Assembly: GCF_963677945.1 (NCBI RefSeq)
Contig: NZ_OY782578.1
Location: forward strand, 4,307,258-4,371,257
Source: an uncultured Bacteroides sp.
GTDB lineage: Bacteria; Bacteroidota; Bacteroidia; Bacteroidales; Bacteroidaceae
Direction of reading: 5' to 3'
DNA: 64,000 nt
This document shows, in pieces, positions 32,787-40,473 of this stretch. Position numbers and translations under genes: made by a program. The notes under the pieces are model-generated. The model did not search any database and was not told where the DNA came from. It was given only the letters and a program-made list of their open reading frames with translations. Numbering within the stretch: the first letter of the stretch is position 1; the number at the start of each line of letters is the position of its first letter.

Positions 32787-33152
32787 ATCCTGTTGGTACT
32801 TGAGCGAGCTACTGCTTTGGACCAATTAGCATTGCTTCGCTCGCTGCCACTTTGTGGCGGTTCTTTTCATCCAGATTAGTAACCCTTTTTCTACGAATAT
32901 ATTTGAAGGATAGCGAAGCAAAACACGATGAAAAGCTGAACGAAGAAAAGGCTACCCAACAAAGAAACAATGCCAAAGCAAAATAACAAAGCCAAGAAAA
33001 AAAGAACCGTCACGAAGAGACAAGCCAAGCGGAGCAAAGCTAATTAGTCCCCACCCCCACCTAAGCGATGGCGAAGCCGAGCCCATCCCTAAAGCCGAGC
33101 GAAGCAACGGCTACACGCTCCACAACCGCAGCACACTCAGAAACCAACAGGA

Positions 33153-33285
33153 CCGGCCTCTTTTTTTTTGCGTGAAGAAATCGGGAGGTTTGTAGCGTAA
33201 AGAAGGGGCTGTTGTTTGAGCGAAGCGAGTTTCAGCACCTTCCGCTACAAGCCTCTCGATTTTAGCAAAAAAAATGCAGCCTTGA
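33153..33285 (-). repeat. Hairpin repeat element, copy 2 (inverted)
   Basis: Read on the minus strand, the loop AACTCGCTTCGCTCAAACA is kept, but the arms are AAATCGAGAGGCTTGTAGCG and CGCTACAAACCTCCCGATTT, with an outer T-run/A-run ending in GC. It lies downstream of the FabH-like gene in that gene's own direction. Confidence 0.8.
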
Positions 33286-33382
33286 CCTTTTGTTTCTTTT
33301 CCGTCAAGGGAAAAGAAAAGGACAGTTGCTCTCAAACCAAAAAGAACCAAGCTTATGGAAAAAACCCAAAAGAAAAAGAGAT

Positions 33383-34447
33383 TTAAAAATAAATAATGCT
33401 GCTGAACTTCAGCCGATCAAGCTCCACTATCATACTCCCCCAGGTGAGCCCAACACCAAAACCGGCAAGACAGGTTTTGTATCGGTTTGTCAAGAGCTTA
33501 TCTCCCAGGTTATAGGTAATGGCTGTGGGGATGGATACACCACTGGCATTACCGAAATCGCCAACAACGTTGCTTGGCATTTTCTCGCGCGGCACTTCCA
33601 GACGGTCCGCCAGTTTATTGAGCATGAAACGGTTGGGCTGATGGAACATGTAATAGTCTATCTCGTCTTTGGTTACTCCGGCTGCTTCGAGGATATCTTC
33701 TATCATTGGTGGCACTTCTGTTTGCATAAAGTTGAAGACGGCATCGCCTTTCATCACGAGGTTATCTTTTGAGCGGAGATTGCCATCGATATCCTCTTCC
33801 ATAACGGCTGTTTCGGGTGTTGAGGGCTGACGGAATCCTCCGGCAGGAATGATGAGGGCATCATAACGGGTGCCATCCATCTTGATGTTACAGTGGATAG
33901 TTTCGTCACTATCGCTCTTTTCTACAATGGTTATGGATGCAGCATCGCCAATAAGCGGGTTGCTGTTATGATCTTTTTTGGAGACTTTACGACTGAGGAT
34001 ATCAGCATTGAGCAGTGCCACTTTGTTGATGGCAGGCTGATCGAGCAAAAGGAAAGACTGAATGAGTCCGATGATGTACCCCGAGCATCCCTGGTTGATA
34101 TCCATGCAGATGATATCCTGCTTCAGCCCCGCACGACCTTGAATAACGCTGCTGGTTGGCGGCATGAAATAATCGGGTGACTGGGTGACCAGCACCAAGG
34201 CATCGATATCATCTTTTGCAAGCAGCTGCTGATTAAAAAGGTACTCGAGACCAAAGGTGCAGAGATCGGACACGGATACGCCGTCCTCTACAATATGGTG
34301 TTTATTGTATCCCATGGTGACCTTCAGCTTCAGGGCTTTTGACTCGGAGAAATGGTAATTGCTCATTTCGTCCTCGAACTTAACTTCATTCTTAGGCAGG
34401 ACAGTAAGAATGCCGGTTATCTTTTTGTGCTTAAATGTGAGGTTCAT
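33383..34447 (-). CDS. FabH-like beta-ketoacyl-ACP synthase III
   Basis: This 354-residue thiolase-fold enzyme has the full KAS III triad: C121 in MDINQGCSGYIIGL, H269 in YMFHQPNRF and N300 in VGDFGNASGV. It is somewhat longer than housekeeping FabH. Pathway-specific relatives extend or transfer short acyl groups onto amino sugars or small metabolites. It ends a four-gene operon with its own ACP (4-bp overlap), an adenylating ligase and a GNAT protein, so it probably acts on an acyl-ACP made by that set. The reaction product is unknown. Confidence 0.85.
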   Translation of the reverse strand: MNLTFKHKKITGILTVLPKNEVKFEDEMSNYHFSESKALKLKVTMGYNKHHIVEDGVSVSDLCTFGLEYLFNQQLLAKDDIDALVLVTQSPDYFMPPTSSVIQGRAGLKQDIICMDINQGCSGYIIGLIQSFLLLDQPAINKVALLNADILSRKVSKKDHNSNPLIGDAASITIVEKSDSDETIHCNIKMDGTRYDALIIPAGGFRQPSTPETAVMEEDIDGNLRSKDNLVMKGDAVFNFMQTEVPPMIEDILEAAGVTKDEIDYYMFHQPNRFMLNKLADRLEVPREKMPSNVVGDFGNASGVSIPTAITYNLGDKLLTNRYKTCLAGFGVGLTWGSMIVELDRLKFSSIIYF

Positions 34448-34677
34448 GCTTTTGCTCCGTTTTTGATTAACAGGTTTATAATACTATCGACCGATGAGAA
34501 GTTATTGGGAAGTATATCTACGCCATCGATGAGGATGCCGTAAGCGTCTTCCAGATCGGTTACGAGGTTTACCACATCGAGTGAATCGAGCATACCTTCG
34601 TCAATAAAGTTAGCGGATTGACTGAAATCGAACTCAGGACGTAATCCGTTTAAAATGGTTAGGATCGTCTCTTTCAT
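34444..34677 (-). CDS. Acyl carrier protein
   Basis: This 77-residue acidic protein has the carrier-protein signature IDEGMLDSLDVVNLV. Ser32 in the DSL motif is the phosphopantetheine attachment site. The length and four-helix pattern are normal for ACP. It overlaps both neighbours by 4 bp (ATGA type), implying tight co-translation with the FabH-like and GNAT proteins. It is a pathway-dedicated carrier rather than the housekeeping AcpP, which sits in a fab cluster in most genomes. Confidence 0.88.
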   Translation of the reverse strand: MKETILTILNGLRPEFDFSQSANFIDEGMLDSLDVVNLVTDLEDAYGILIDGVDILPNNFSSVDSIINLLIKNGAKA

Positions 34678-35489
34678 ATTGCTCTTTTTATTAGTACGTA
34701 ATTAAACATCATTTCAAATTCGGCACCGAAATGCTGGTACATGTTTACGGCATTGTGGTTGGTATCCATGACCCACAGGATAAGTCGGCGTGCTTCTGCC
34801 GAGCGTGAAAGGAGCTCAGTAAACAGGGCTGAGCCTATACCTTTCCCTCTGAATTCGGGATGCACCAACCAATACCTGAGGTAGGACGTTTTTCCTTGCA
34901 GCTCGTAGATAATTAAGCCTCCTATCTCACCATTTTCTTTATAGACTATCAACTGATTCTTTTTAGCAAAATCTTCCAATTCTTCGAGTAGAGGGAGCTG
35001 TTCTGCCAGCGGATCGAAATATTGATTTAGAAGCTCGTAAATAGCTCCGGCATCAGCAACATCGCCATTAACAATACGGAGATTCTTTTCATAAACAGTT
35101 TCGGGCGAATTATTTATCCGGCTCATCCGGGTTAATGAGGCATACTGCTGAAAGCCCAGATCGAGAAATACTTGCCGGGCGGTAACATTATCCTGATTGC
35201 CAACCACATCGGCAACAAGGGTTTCGCCCTGATGCTTGACAAGGAACAGAGCAAGATCGGACTTCAGGGCCTCGAGCGTGGTGGAGACATAGAACAATGA
35301 ATAGAAAAAGCTATTTTCTCGAAGCAGGAACAAAGATTCGCCCGTTTCCCCGAAGGACAACTCTTCTTTCTCTATCCACAGGGAATGCCTGAAGGGATCG
35401 GGAAAGAAATTGGTAATGAATCCTTTCCGATAGTTCCGCACAGATGCGATGCATTGCTGTAACTGCTCTATTGAGGTGACTTTTTCCAT
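34674..35489 (-). CDS. GNAT-family acyltransferase
   Basis: The C-terminal half of this 271-residue protein is a GNAT fold: GEIGGLIIYELQGKTSYLRY, then WLVHPEFRGKGIGSALF with the acyl-CoA or acyl-ACP pyrophosphate loop, and LWVMDTNHNAVNMYQHFGAE. The N-terminal half (1-140) looks like a degenerate GNAT or lid domain. Given its place between an adenylating ligase and an ACP, it may use an acyl-ACP donor and move the acyl group to an amine. It could equally N-acetylate the amino acid substrate. Neither is shown by sequence. Confidence 0.75.
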   Translation of the reverse strand: MEKVTSIEQLQQCIASVRNYRKGFITNFFPDPFRHSLWIEKEELSFGETGESLFLLRENSFFYSLFYVSTTLEALKSDLALFLVKHQGETLVADVVGNQDNVTARQVFLDLGFQQYASLTRMSRINNSPETVYEKNLRIVNGDVADAGAIYELLNQYFDPLAEQLPLLEELEDFAKKNQLIVYKENGEIGGLIIYELQGKTSYLRYWLVHPEFRGKGIGSALFTELLSRSAEARRLILWVMDTNHNAVNMYQHFGAEFEMMFNYVLIKRAI

Positions 35490-35520
35490 AACGATTCCTT
35501 TAACTATCTATGATTTTAAT

Positions 35521-37035
35521 CTATCCATTCACTTTGCTCTTATAGTAGAGGCGGTCGATCTTGCCATTTGCATTCTGCTTGAGATCGTCTACACGGTAAT
35601 ACTCTGACGGAAGCATATATTTTGGAAGCTGAGTAAGGACTGATTTCCTGAACTGAGCCATATCGAGTTCACTCTTTGACTGATAGAACAGAAGGATTTT
35701 TTTTCTGTTGTAATCGTAAACAGCGCAACAATTATCAACCAGTTCACTACTGAGAACAGCTGTTTCTATCTCGCCCAGTTCGATGCGGTAACCATTGTGC
35801 TTGATCTGGGAATCTTTACGACCCACGTACATGATCTCTCCCCGTTTATTGAGGTAAACAACATCTCCGGTTCTGTAGATTATCTCCGGGTAATGAGTGT
35901 TTAGCGGATTCTGAACGAATGCTTTTTGTGTTTTCTCCCAGTCGTTATAATAGCCAAGTGCCAGCGAGGTGCCACGTACACAGAGTTCTCCCTGTTCTTC
36001 AACAGCGGCTATTCTGTTATCGTCTGTAAGGATAAGTATATCGCTGTTGCGGCAGGGAATGCCGATAGGTAGCGATTCGTTATCCTCGAAAGTTCTATCA
36101 ACCAAGTAATAGGTGCAATCTACCGTAATCTCCGTTGGGCCGTACAGGTTGGCATACCGGCAGTGAGGCAGGTGTTTCCTCCAGTAGTTGAGATGCTTGT
36201 TGGGCATTACCTCTCCTGCAAAAAATACATCCTTTAGGTAGAGTGGTTTCTTTGTGGCAAAGATATCGAAGTTGGCCACGTTGACCAGCACAAAGGGAAC
36301 CCAGAACACAAAGGTGATTTTATACTCGTTGAGGAAATCGACCAGCATAGCGGGAAACATAAAGTTCTGCTCGGGGATAATGACCAGTGTGGAGCCAGTG
36401 GCATACATGAGGTATATATCGAGCGTTGAATTATCAAAATAGAGCGGTGCCTGATTACCAATGACCGAGGTACTGTCTATATGGAACGTATCTATTGCCC
36501 AGTCTATATAATCGAGTACTCCACGATGGGAGATAACAACTCCTTTGGGTATGCCGGTGGATCCTGATGTAAAAATGGAGTAAACCGGATCGGTATCGAT
36601 CTGAATGGATTGTGCCTGTTCGCATTTATCATAATCGGCCATTCCGGCAGCAATCACATCTTCGATAACCAGTATCTTTACACTACAGATAGCAGCCAGT
36701 TTTTCGTAATGTTCCTTATCTGTTATAATAACAGCAGAATCGAGAACATTGATAATGGAAAGCACTCTGGAATCGGGCGATTTGGTATCCATAGGGACAT
36801 AGAAGTTACCACTGATATTTATACCTGCAAACGCTTGAATAGCTTTACATCCTTTGGGTATATAGACTCCAACCGGCTTGTTTCTGATGCCATGGGACAG
36901 AATCTCTGTAGCAAGGATGTGTCCGTTATGATACAATGCCTTAAAGGCTATTTCTTCTGTTGTATCGTTTACCGCTATTTTATCGGGATAATGAAGAACT
37001 GTTTGCCTTAAATATTCTATAACACTTTTTCTCAT
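35521..37035 (-). CDS. Amino-acid/acyl adenylating enzyme (DltA-like)
   Basis: This 504-residue stand-alone ANL-superfamily adenylation enzyme has the motifs YSIFTSGSTGIPKGVVIS (P-loop), APLYFDNSTLDIYLMYATG, NLYGPTEITVDCTYY, YRTGDVVYLNKRGEIMYVGR and NANGKIDR with the catalytic Lys. Organisation and length match DltA and other amino-acid-adenylating domains that load a separate carrier protein. It would activate an amino acid or small acid with ATP and load it on the ACP at 34444. The start codon is preceded by GGAGCGAT, a reasonable ribosome binding site. It is the first gene of the cassette. Confidence 0.85.
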   Translation of the reverse strand: MRKSVIEYLRQTVLHYPDKIAVNDTTEEIAFKALYHNGHILATEILSHGIRNKPVGVYIPKGCKAIQAFAGINISGNFYVPMDTKSPDSRVLSIINVLDSAVIITDKEHYEKLAAICSVKILVIEDVIAAGMADYDKCEQAQSIQIDTDPVYSIFTSGSTGIPKGVVISHRGVLDYIDWAIDTFHIDSTSVIGNQAPLYFDNSTLDIYLMYATGSTLVIIPEQNFMFPAMLVDFLNEYKITFVFWVPFVLVNVANFDIFATKKPLYLKDVFFAGEVMPNKHLNYWRKHLPHCRYANLYGPTEITVDCTYYLVDRTFEDNESLPIGIPCRNSDILILTDDNRIAAVEEQGELCVRGTSLALGYYNDWEKTQKAFVQNPLNTHYPEIIYRTGDVVYLNKRGEIMYVGRKDSQIKHNGYRIELGEIETAVLSSELVDNCCAVYDYNRKKILLFYQSKSELDMAQFRKSVLTQLPKYMLPSEYYRVDDLKQNANGKIDRLYYKSKVNG

Positions 37036-37138
37036 ATCGCTCCGTTTTTTGGTATAAATTAATTATACTTTATAAACATTTGATAGCGGGTTATGTTCAT
37101 TGTTCTTTTCTTTTGTCTTGATACAAAAGAAACAAAAA

Positions 37139-37272
37139 ATCAAGACTGCACGAATTTTACTAAAATCAGTGAGCGTGGAGCTAAAGGTGCTGAAACTCGC
37201 TGCGCTCAAACAGCAGCCCCTTCTTAACGTCCACACTCCCGGATTTCTTAACGTAAAATTCATGAGGCCGGT
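37139..37272 (+). repeat. Hairpin repeat element, copy 3
   Basis: Same orientation as copy 1, with loop AAACTCGCTGCGCTCAAACAG. The middle arms here are AGTGAGCGTGGA and TCCACACTCCCG, different from copies 1, 2 and 4 but still largely complementary. The outer arms GAATTTTAC and GTAAAATTC pair perfectly. Confidence 0.8.
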
Positions 37273-37478
37273 CTTTCTGGTTTCCCGAGAGAGCTGCAGT
37301 TGTGGAACGGAATAGCCGTTGCTTCGCTCGGCTTTTGGGTTGGGCTCGGCTGAGCCATCGTTTGGACTAATTAGCATTGCTTCGTTCGCTTGTCACTTTG
37401 TGACGGTTCTTTTTGCTCGGCTTCGCCTTCGCTCTAGCAGCCTTTGCTTCGCTTGGCTGGCTGTGCCTTTGATTTTCT

Positions 37479-37547
37479 CCCGGTAGTATTGGGAGACTTT
37501 ACCCGATAATAATGGGAGATTTTATTTGCTACTATTGGAAAATGCAG
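37479..37547. repeat. Three decaying 23-bp tandem repeats
   Basis: Units start at 37479 (CCCGGTAGTATTGGGAGACT), 37502 (CCCGATAATAATGGGAGATT) and 37525 (TTTGCTACTATTGGAAAATG). The first two are close; the third is weaker. Each of the first two has CCC...GGG complementarity. Confidence 0.55.
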
Positions 37548-37685
37548 TATTTCTTTATCTATGTTGAAGTTATTAGGTATTTTAATATAAGCGAAGGAAC
37601 AATAGTAACATTCAATCAAAAAGATATTTTTGAAGAGAATGGACTAAAAATTAAAATGATACCAGCAACAGAATTCCTACAATAA
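37542..37685 (+). pseudogene. Possible C-terminal remnant of an AAA/DUF4143-type ATPase
   Basis: A 47-codon frame reads YFNISEGTIVTFNQKDIF, then EENGLKIKMIPATEFLQ. This resembles the C-terminal strand region of DUF4143-containing ATP-binding proteins common in Bacteroides. It has no start context or other domain. The assignment rests on a short stretch and is weak. Confidence 0.25.
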
Positions 37686-37909
37686 GCCGGGAAAGGTGAA
37701 ACCTCTCAAAAAAGTACGATAGTGAAACCAAGCCCGAAAGAATTCAGCGAAGCAAAGCTAATAAAAAGTCAATGACAAAGCCAAACAAAGCACAATGGTG
37801 AAACCGAGCGGAAAAGAAAAACCGTCACGAAGTGACAAGCCAAGTGAAACAACGGCTACACGCCCCACAACCCCACTCGAGCGATGGTGAAGCCGAGCGA
37901 AAAGAAGGA

Positions 37910-38044
37910 CCGGCCTCTTTTTTTTTGCGTGAAGAAATTGGGAGGTTTGTAGCGAAAAGAAGGGGCTGCTGTTTGAGCGAAGCGAGTTTAAGCACCTTCC
38001 GCTACAAGCCTCACGATTTTAGCAAAAAAAATGCAGCCTTGATT
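37910..38044 (-). repeat. Hairpin repeat element, copy 4 (inverted)
   Basis: Read on the minus strand it nearly repeats copy 2: loop AAACTCGCTTCGCTCAAACAG, arms AAATCGTGAGGCTTGTAGCG and CGCTACAAACCTCCCAATTT. It lies downstream of upxY in that gene's direction. Confidence 0.8.
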
Positions 38045-38122
38045 TTTTGTTTCTTTTGCATCAAGGCAAAAGAAAAGGGCAGTTACACTCAAAGCAAAAA
38101 GCCAAAAAGAATAAAACCATAA

Positions 38123-38155
38123 ACTTTTTGTTCTTTTAGATCAAAAAGAACAAAA
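38123..38155 (-). terminator. AT-rich hairpin just after upxY
   Basis: TTTTTGTTCTTTT and AAAAAGAACAAAA pair around a short loop, directly after the upxY stop. It has little GC, so it may be a weak terminator or attenuator. As UpxY proteins are antiterminators of their own operons, a terminator here would be a natural target; that is inference. Confidence 0.4.
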
Positions 38156-38665
38156 TTAAAGCTTCTCCAAACAACTGGCGCTAATAGTAGTGAGAGCACA
38201 TCCCAAACCGGTGAGGCGAACGGCAACCTTGAATTTGCCTTTGACCTCCACCATCTCCCCCATAAAACCAGTCAGCTCACCACGAACAATGCGAACGGGT
38301 GTTCCAGGCTCCAGATCGACAGGAGTAAACTCAATCTCTTCCTCCGATATTTCCACCATTTGGCGAAGGCGCTCTATCTGACTATCGGGAATAACAGCAG
38401 GGCGGGATTGCTCGCGGACAAAGGCTATGGCACCGTAGATCATCAGAACTTTAGAAGCTTCCTCGGGGAGGATGCGGACAAAAATATAGCCTGTGAGAAC
38501 AGGCTGCTCCACCTTTTTTAGTCTGTCGTGCCACTTCCTGGTAACCATCTGAACAGGAAGATAATGCTCGATACCCGACTGCTGAAAACGTTCGCGAACC
38601 TTTTTTTCTGCACGCGGAGCAGTATAGACAGCAAACCATTGAGGGGTATTCCTTTTTATTTCCAT
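38156..38665 (-). CDS. upxY: UpxY-type NusG-like transcription antiterminator
   Basis: This 169-residue protein has an N-terminal NGN domain (WFAVYTAPRAEKKVRERFQQ, GYIFVRILPEE) and a C-terminal KOW-like domain (PGTPVRIVRGELTGFMGEMV). It belongs to the NusG/RfaH paralogues encoded first in Bacteroides capsule operons, which stop premature transcription termination in the leader of their own locus. The usual next gene, upxZ, is not present; a repeat-filled gap and the acyl-chain cassette follow. It has a good promoter (38704-38737). Confidence 0.9.
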   Translation of the reverse strand: MEIKRNTPQWFAVYTAPRAEKKVRERFQQSGIEHYLPVQMVTRKWHDRLKKVEQPVLTGYIFVRILPEEASKVLMIYGAIAFVREQSRPAVIPDSQIERLRQMVEISEEEIEFTPVDLEPGTPVRIVRGELTGFMGEMVEVKGKFKVAVRLTGLGCALTTISASCLEKL

Positions 38666-38703
38666 AAATTACAGTTTTCAGATATTTCCATTCAATTATT
38701 TTG

Positions 38704-38737
38704 CAAATGTAAGAAGTTTTAGACATTCTCAATCAAA
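38704..38737 (-). promoter_or_regulatory. Promoter of upxY and probably the capsule operon
   Basis: The minus strand reads TTTG (38734-38737) and TACATTTG (38704-38711) with a 22-bp spacer, matching the Bacteroides consensus. No long leader inverted repeat of the phase-variable kind was noticed around it. Confidence 0.65.
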
Positions 38738-38788
38738 ATATACACTATTTTGAGCAAAATTTATACCGCGGGTCTCAATAATAATCAT

Positions 38789-38796
38789 TAATTTTG
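38789..38796 (+). promoter_or_regulatory. -7 box of the MFS transporter gene
   Basis: TAATTTTG matches TAnnTTTG and lies 42 bp before the start codon. No clear -33 TTTG was found. Confidence 0.45.
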
Positions 38797-38837
38797 GTCC
38801 CATTATTTTAAAATTACTAATTATTAAATCATTTATC

Positions 38838-40223
38838 ATGAGTACATTTCAGAATGTGAATGAAAAAATGACCCGTTACAGATGGGTTATTTGTTCCTTA
38901 CTATTCTTTGCTACGACCATTAACTACATGGATCGTAACGTAATTGCTTTTCTAAAAGAATTTTTCTGCTCACCAATAGCAGAAGGTGGTTTTGGTTGGA
39001 GTAACTCTGACTTCTCTTATGTTACTGCATTCTTTACTGCCGCTTATGCTGGCTTCACTGTTTTCTCCGGTGTTGTTATTGACAAAATCGGTGCTAAGAT
39101 GGGATTGGCTCTCTCTTTAATCGTGTGGTCATTTAGTGGTATTGCTAATGCTTTTGTAGGAAAGACTGTAGCTTTGCACGTAGCAATCAGAAGTGTATTC
39201 GGACTTGGTGAAGCCGGTAACTTCCCAGCATCTATCAAGACTGTAACAGAGTGGTTCCCAAAACGCGAACGTTCTTTGGCAACCGGCATCTTTAACAGTG
39301 GTTCGAACGTAGGTGCTATGATCTCTGCACTGTTTGTTCCATGGTGTTTGGTTTACTTCGGTCCTGCTCTTGGATGGAAGATGGCATTCATCCTGACAGG
39401 TGGTATTGGTTTTGTTTGGTTGTTCTTCTGGTTTGCGCTATTCAAATCACAAAAGAAATTGCTTGAAACAGGTAAAATTAACCAAAGCGAATATGAATAT
39501 ATTCACATTGACGATGCTGAGCTTACTCCTGAACAGATTGAAAATGCAAAGAATGGCATTAAGGAAAAAGTATCCTGGAGTAAGATGTTGAGATACCCAC
39601 AAACATGGTCTTTCTTCTTCGGTAAGTTCATGACTGACGGTATCTGGTGGTTCTTGTTGTTCTGGTTGCCTGACTACCTGAAAAAACAATTCCACATGAC
39701 AACTCAGGAAGTAATGTGGCCTACATTCATTGTATTCGGTATTGCAATTATTGGTAGTGTATTTGGTGGTAGTATTCCAATGTTCTTTATGAACAAGGGT
39801 ATGAATGCTTATAAAGCTCGTATGACTTCCATGTTCCTTATCGCTCTTTGCCCTGTTACTTTATTGTTGACTCAATACTTTGGTAACGTAGAACACTTTG
39901 GTAGCTCTGCCATGTATATGGCAACAGGTGTTATCTGTCTGGCAGGTGCTGCTCACCAGGCTTGGTCTGCTAACCTGTTTACTACTGTTTCTGATATGTT
40001 CCCTAAAAAGGCTATCGCTTCAGTAACTGGTATCGGTGGTTTGGCAGGTGGTATCGGTGGTGTATTGGTTCAGCTGTTTGCAGGATTTATCACTGACTTG
40101 TATGCTGCTACTCCAACTGTAGCTTACGGAATTATGTTTGGTGTATGTGCCTTTGCTTATCTTATTGCATGGGTTATCATGAAAACTCTTGTTCCTCAAT
40201 ACAAGATTATCACTGATCTATAA
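38838..40223 (+). CDS. MFS transporter, hexuronate/anion-cation symporter type
   Basis: This 461-residue protein has 12 membrane segments. The early motif INYMDRNVIAFLKEFF and the first cytoplasmic loop DKIGAKMGLALSLIVWSF are typical of the ACS family (ExuT/GudP-like). GLGEAGNFPASIKTVTEWFP is the family's characteristic stretch around helices 4-5. The family imports hexuronates, glucarate or similar sugar acids with protons. It stands alone with its own promoter and a strong terminator. Substrate is inferred from family only. Confidence 0.85.
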   Translation: MSTFQNVNEKMTRYRWVICSLLFFATTINYMDRNVIAFLKEFFCSPIAEGGFGWSNSDFSYVTAFFTAAYAGFTVFSGVVIDKIGAKMGLALSLIVWSFSGIANAFVGKTVALHVAIRSVFGLGEAGNFPASIKTVTEWFPKRERSLATGIFNSGSNVGAMISALFVPWCLVYFGPALGWKMAFILTGGIGFVWLFFWFALFKSQKKLLETGKINQSEYEYIHIDDAELTPEQIENAKNGIKEKVSWSKMLRYPQTWSFFFGKFMTDGIWWFLLFWLPDYLKKQFHMTTQEVMWPTFIVFGIAIIGSVFGGSIPMFFMNKGMNAYKARMTSMFLIALCPVTLLLTQYFGNVEHFGSSAMYMATGVICLAGAAHQAWSANLFTTVSDMFPKKAIASVTGIGGLAGGIGGVLVQLFAGFITDLYAATPTVAYGIMFGVCAFAYLIAWVIMKTLVPQYKIITDL

Positions 40224-40255
40224 TAGATGAAAAGATAAAAATACGATTATAAATA

Positions 40256-40301
40256 GAGAGAGGGTGCCCGGTCGTTGACTGAGCACCCTCTCCTGCTTTT
40301 T
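40256..40301 (+). terminator. Rho-independent terminator after the MFS gene
   Basis: GAGAGGGTGC pairs perfectly with GCACCCTCTC, followed by CTGCTTTTT. Confidence 0.85.
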
Positions 40302-40324
40302 AAAGCAAGACATAGTATTGAATC

Positions 40325-40353
40325 AAAAAAGGCCGCCTTTATGGGGCGACCTT
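40325..40353 (-). terminator. Terminator on the minus strand
   Basis: On the minus strand AAGGTCGCCC and GGCGGCCTT form a GC-rich hairpin followed by TTTTTT. It would stop transcription arriving from the helicase operon or the small RNA candidate. It may also act on the plus strand. Confidence 0.7.
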
Positions 40354-40370
40354 CTTCTTTAGATCTTAAA

Positions 40371-40437
40371 AAAAAGGGAAGTCTCACGACTTCCACAATT
40401 CTTCTAACCTTAAATCTAAATCTCTATGAAAAAAACG
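40371..40437 (-). ncRNA. Candidate small RNA with own promoter and terminator
   Basis: The minus strand has TATCTTTG at 40443-40450, a -7 box. About 65 bases of non-coding sequence follow and end in the perfect hairpin GGAAGTC-GTGA-GACTTCC and a run of eight T. This makes a compact transcription unit of about 67 nt downstream of the helicase stop. On the plus strand the same stretch contains a tiny ATG frame (MKKT, stop), which could be coincidence. A -33 box was not found. Confidence 0.45.
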
Positions 40438-40442
40438 TAGTG

Positions 40443-40450
40443 CAAAGATA
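40443..40450 (-). promoter_or_regulatory. -7 box upstream of the candidate small RNA
   Basis: TATCTTTG on the minus strand matches TAnnTTTG exactly; no TTTG at the expected -33 distance was seen. Confidence 0.4.
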
Positions 40451-40473
40451 AGCCTTTTTTTCAGTTGAGGATG

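Larger units (their letters stand above)
32620..33382. other. Gene-free stretch between convergent genes, filled with inverted repeats
   Basis: No plausible gene was found in these 763 bp. They hold a forward hairpin element (32655-32786), shorter hairpins (GCCACTTTGTGGC at 32846-32858 and a related inverted one near 33006-33020) and an inverted hairpin element (33153-33285). Repeated CTTCGCTC/GAGCGAAG words are scattered throughout. The whole stretch is a loose palindrome and resembles 37036-38155. Confidence 0.7.
37036..38155. other. Gene-free stretch between the acyl-chain cassette and upxY
   Basis: These 1.1 kb hold two hairpin elements in opposite orientation (37139-37272 and 37910-38044), the short hairpin GTCACTTTGTGAC near 37391-37403 with an inverted relative near 37810-37830, 23-bp tandem repeats (37479-37547) and a short possible gene remnant (37542-37685). 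No clear promoter for the cassette was found upstream of 37035. Confidence 0.65.

Noticed and set aside
32620-33382. A CRISPR array or an integron attC series
   Set aside because: Repeats are inverted, few and unequally spaced; there are no spacers, cas genes, integrase or attC core sites.
38704-38760. An invertible capsule promoter of the Mpi type
   Set aside because: No pair of inverted repeats flanking the upxY promoter was found by eye; the promoter looks fixed.
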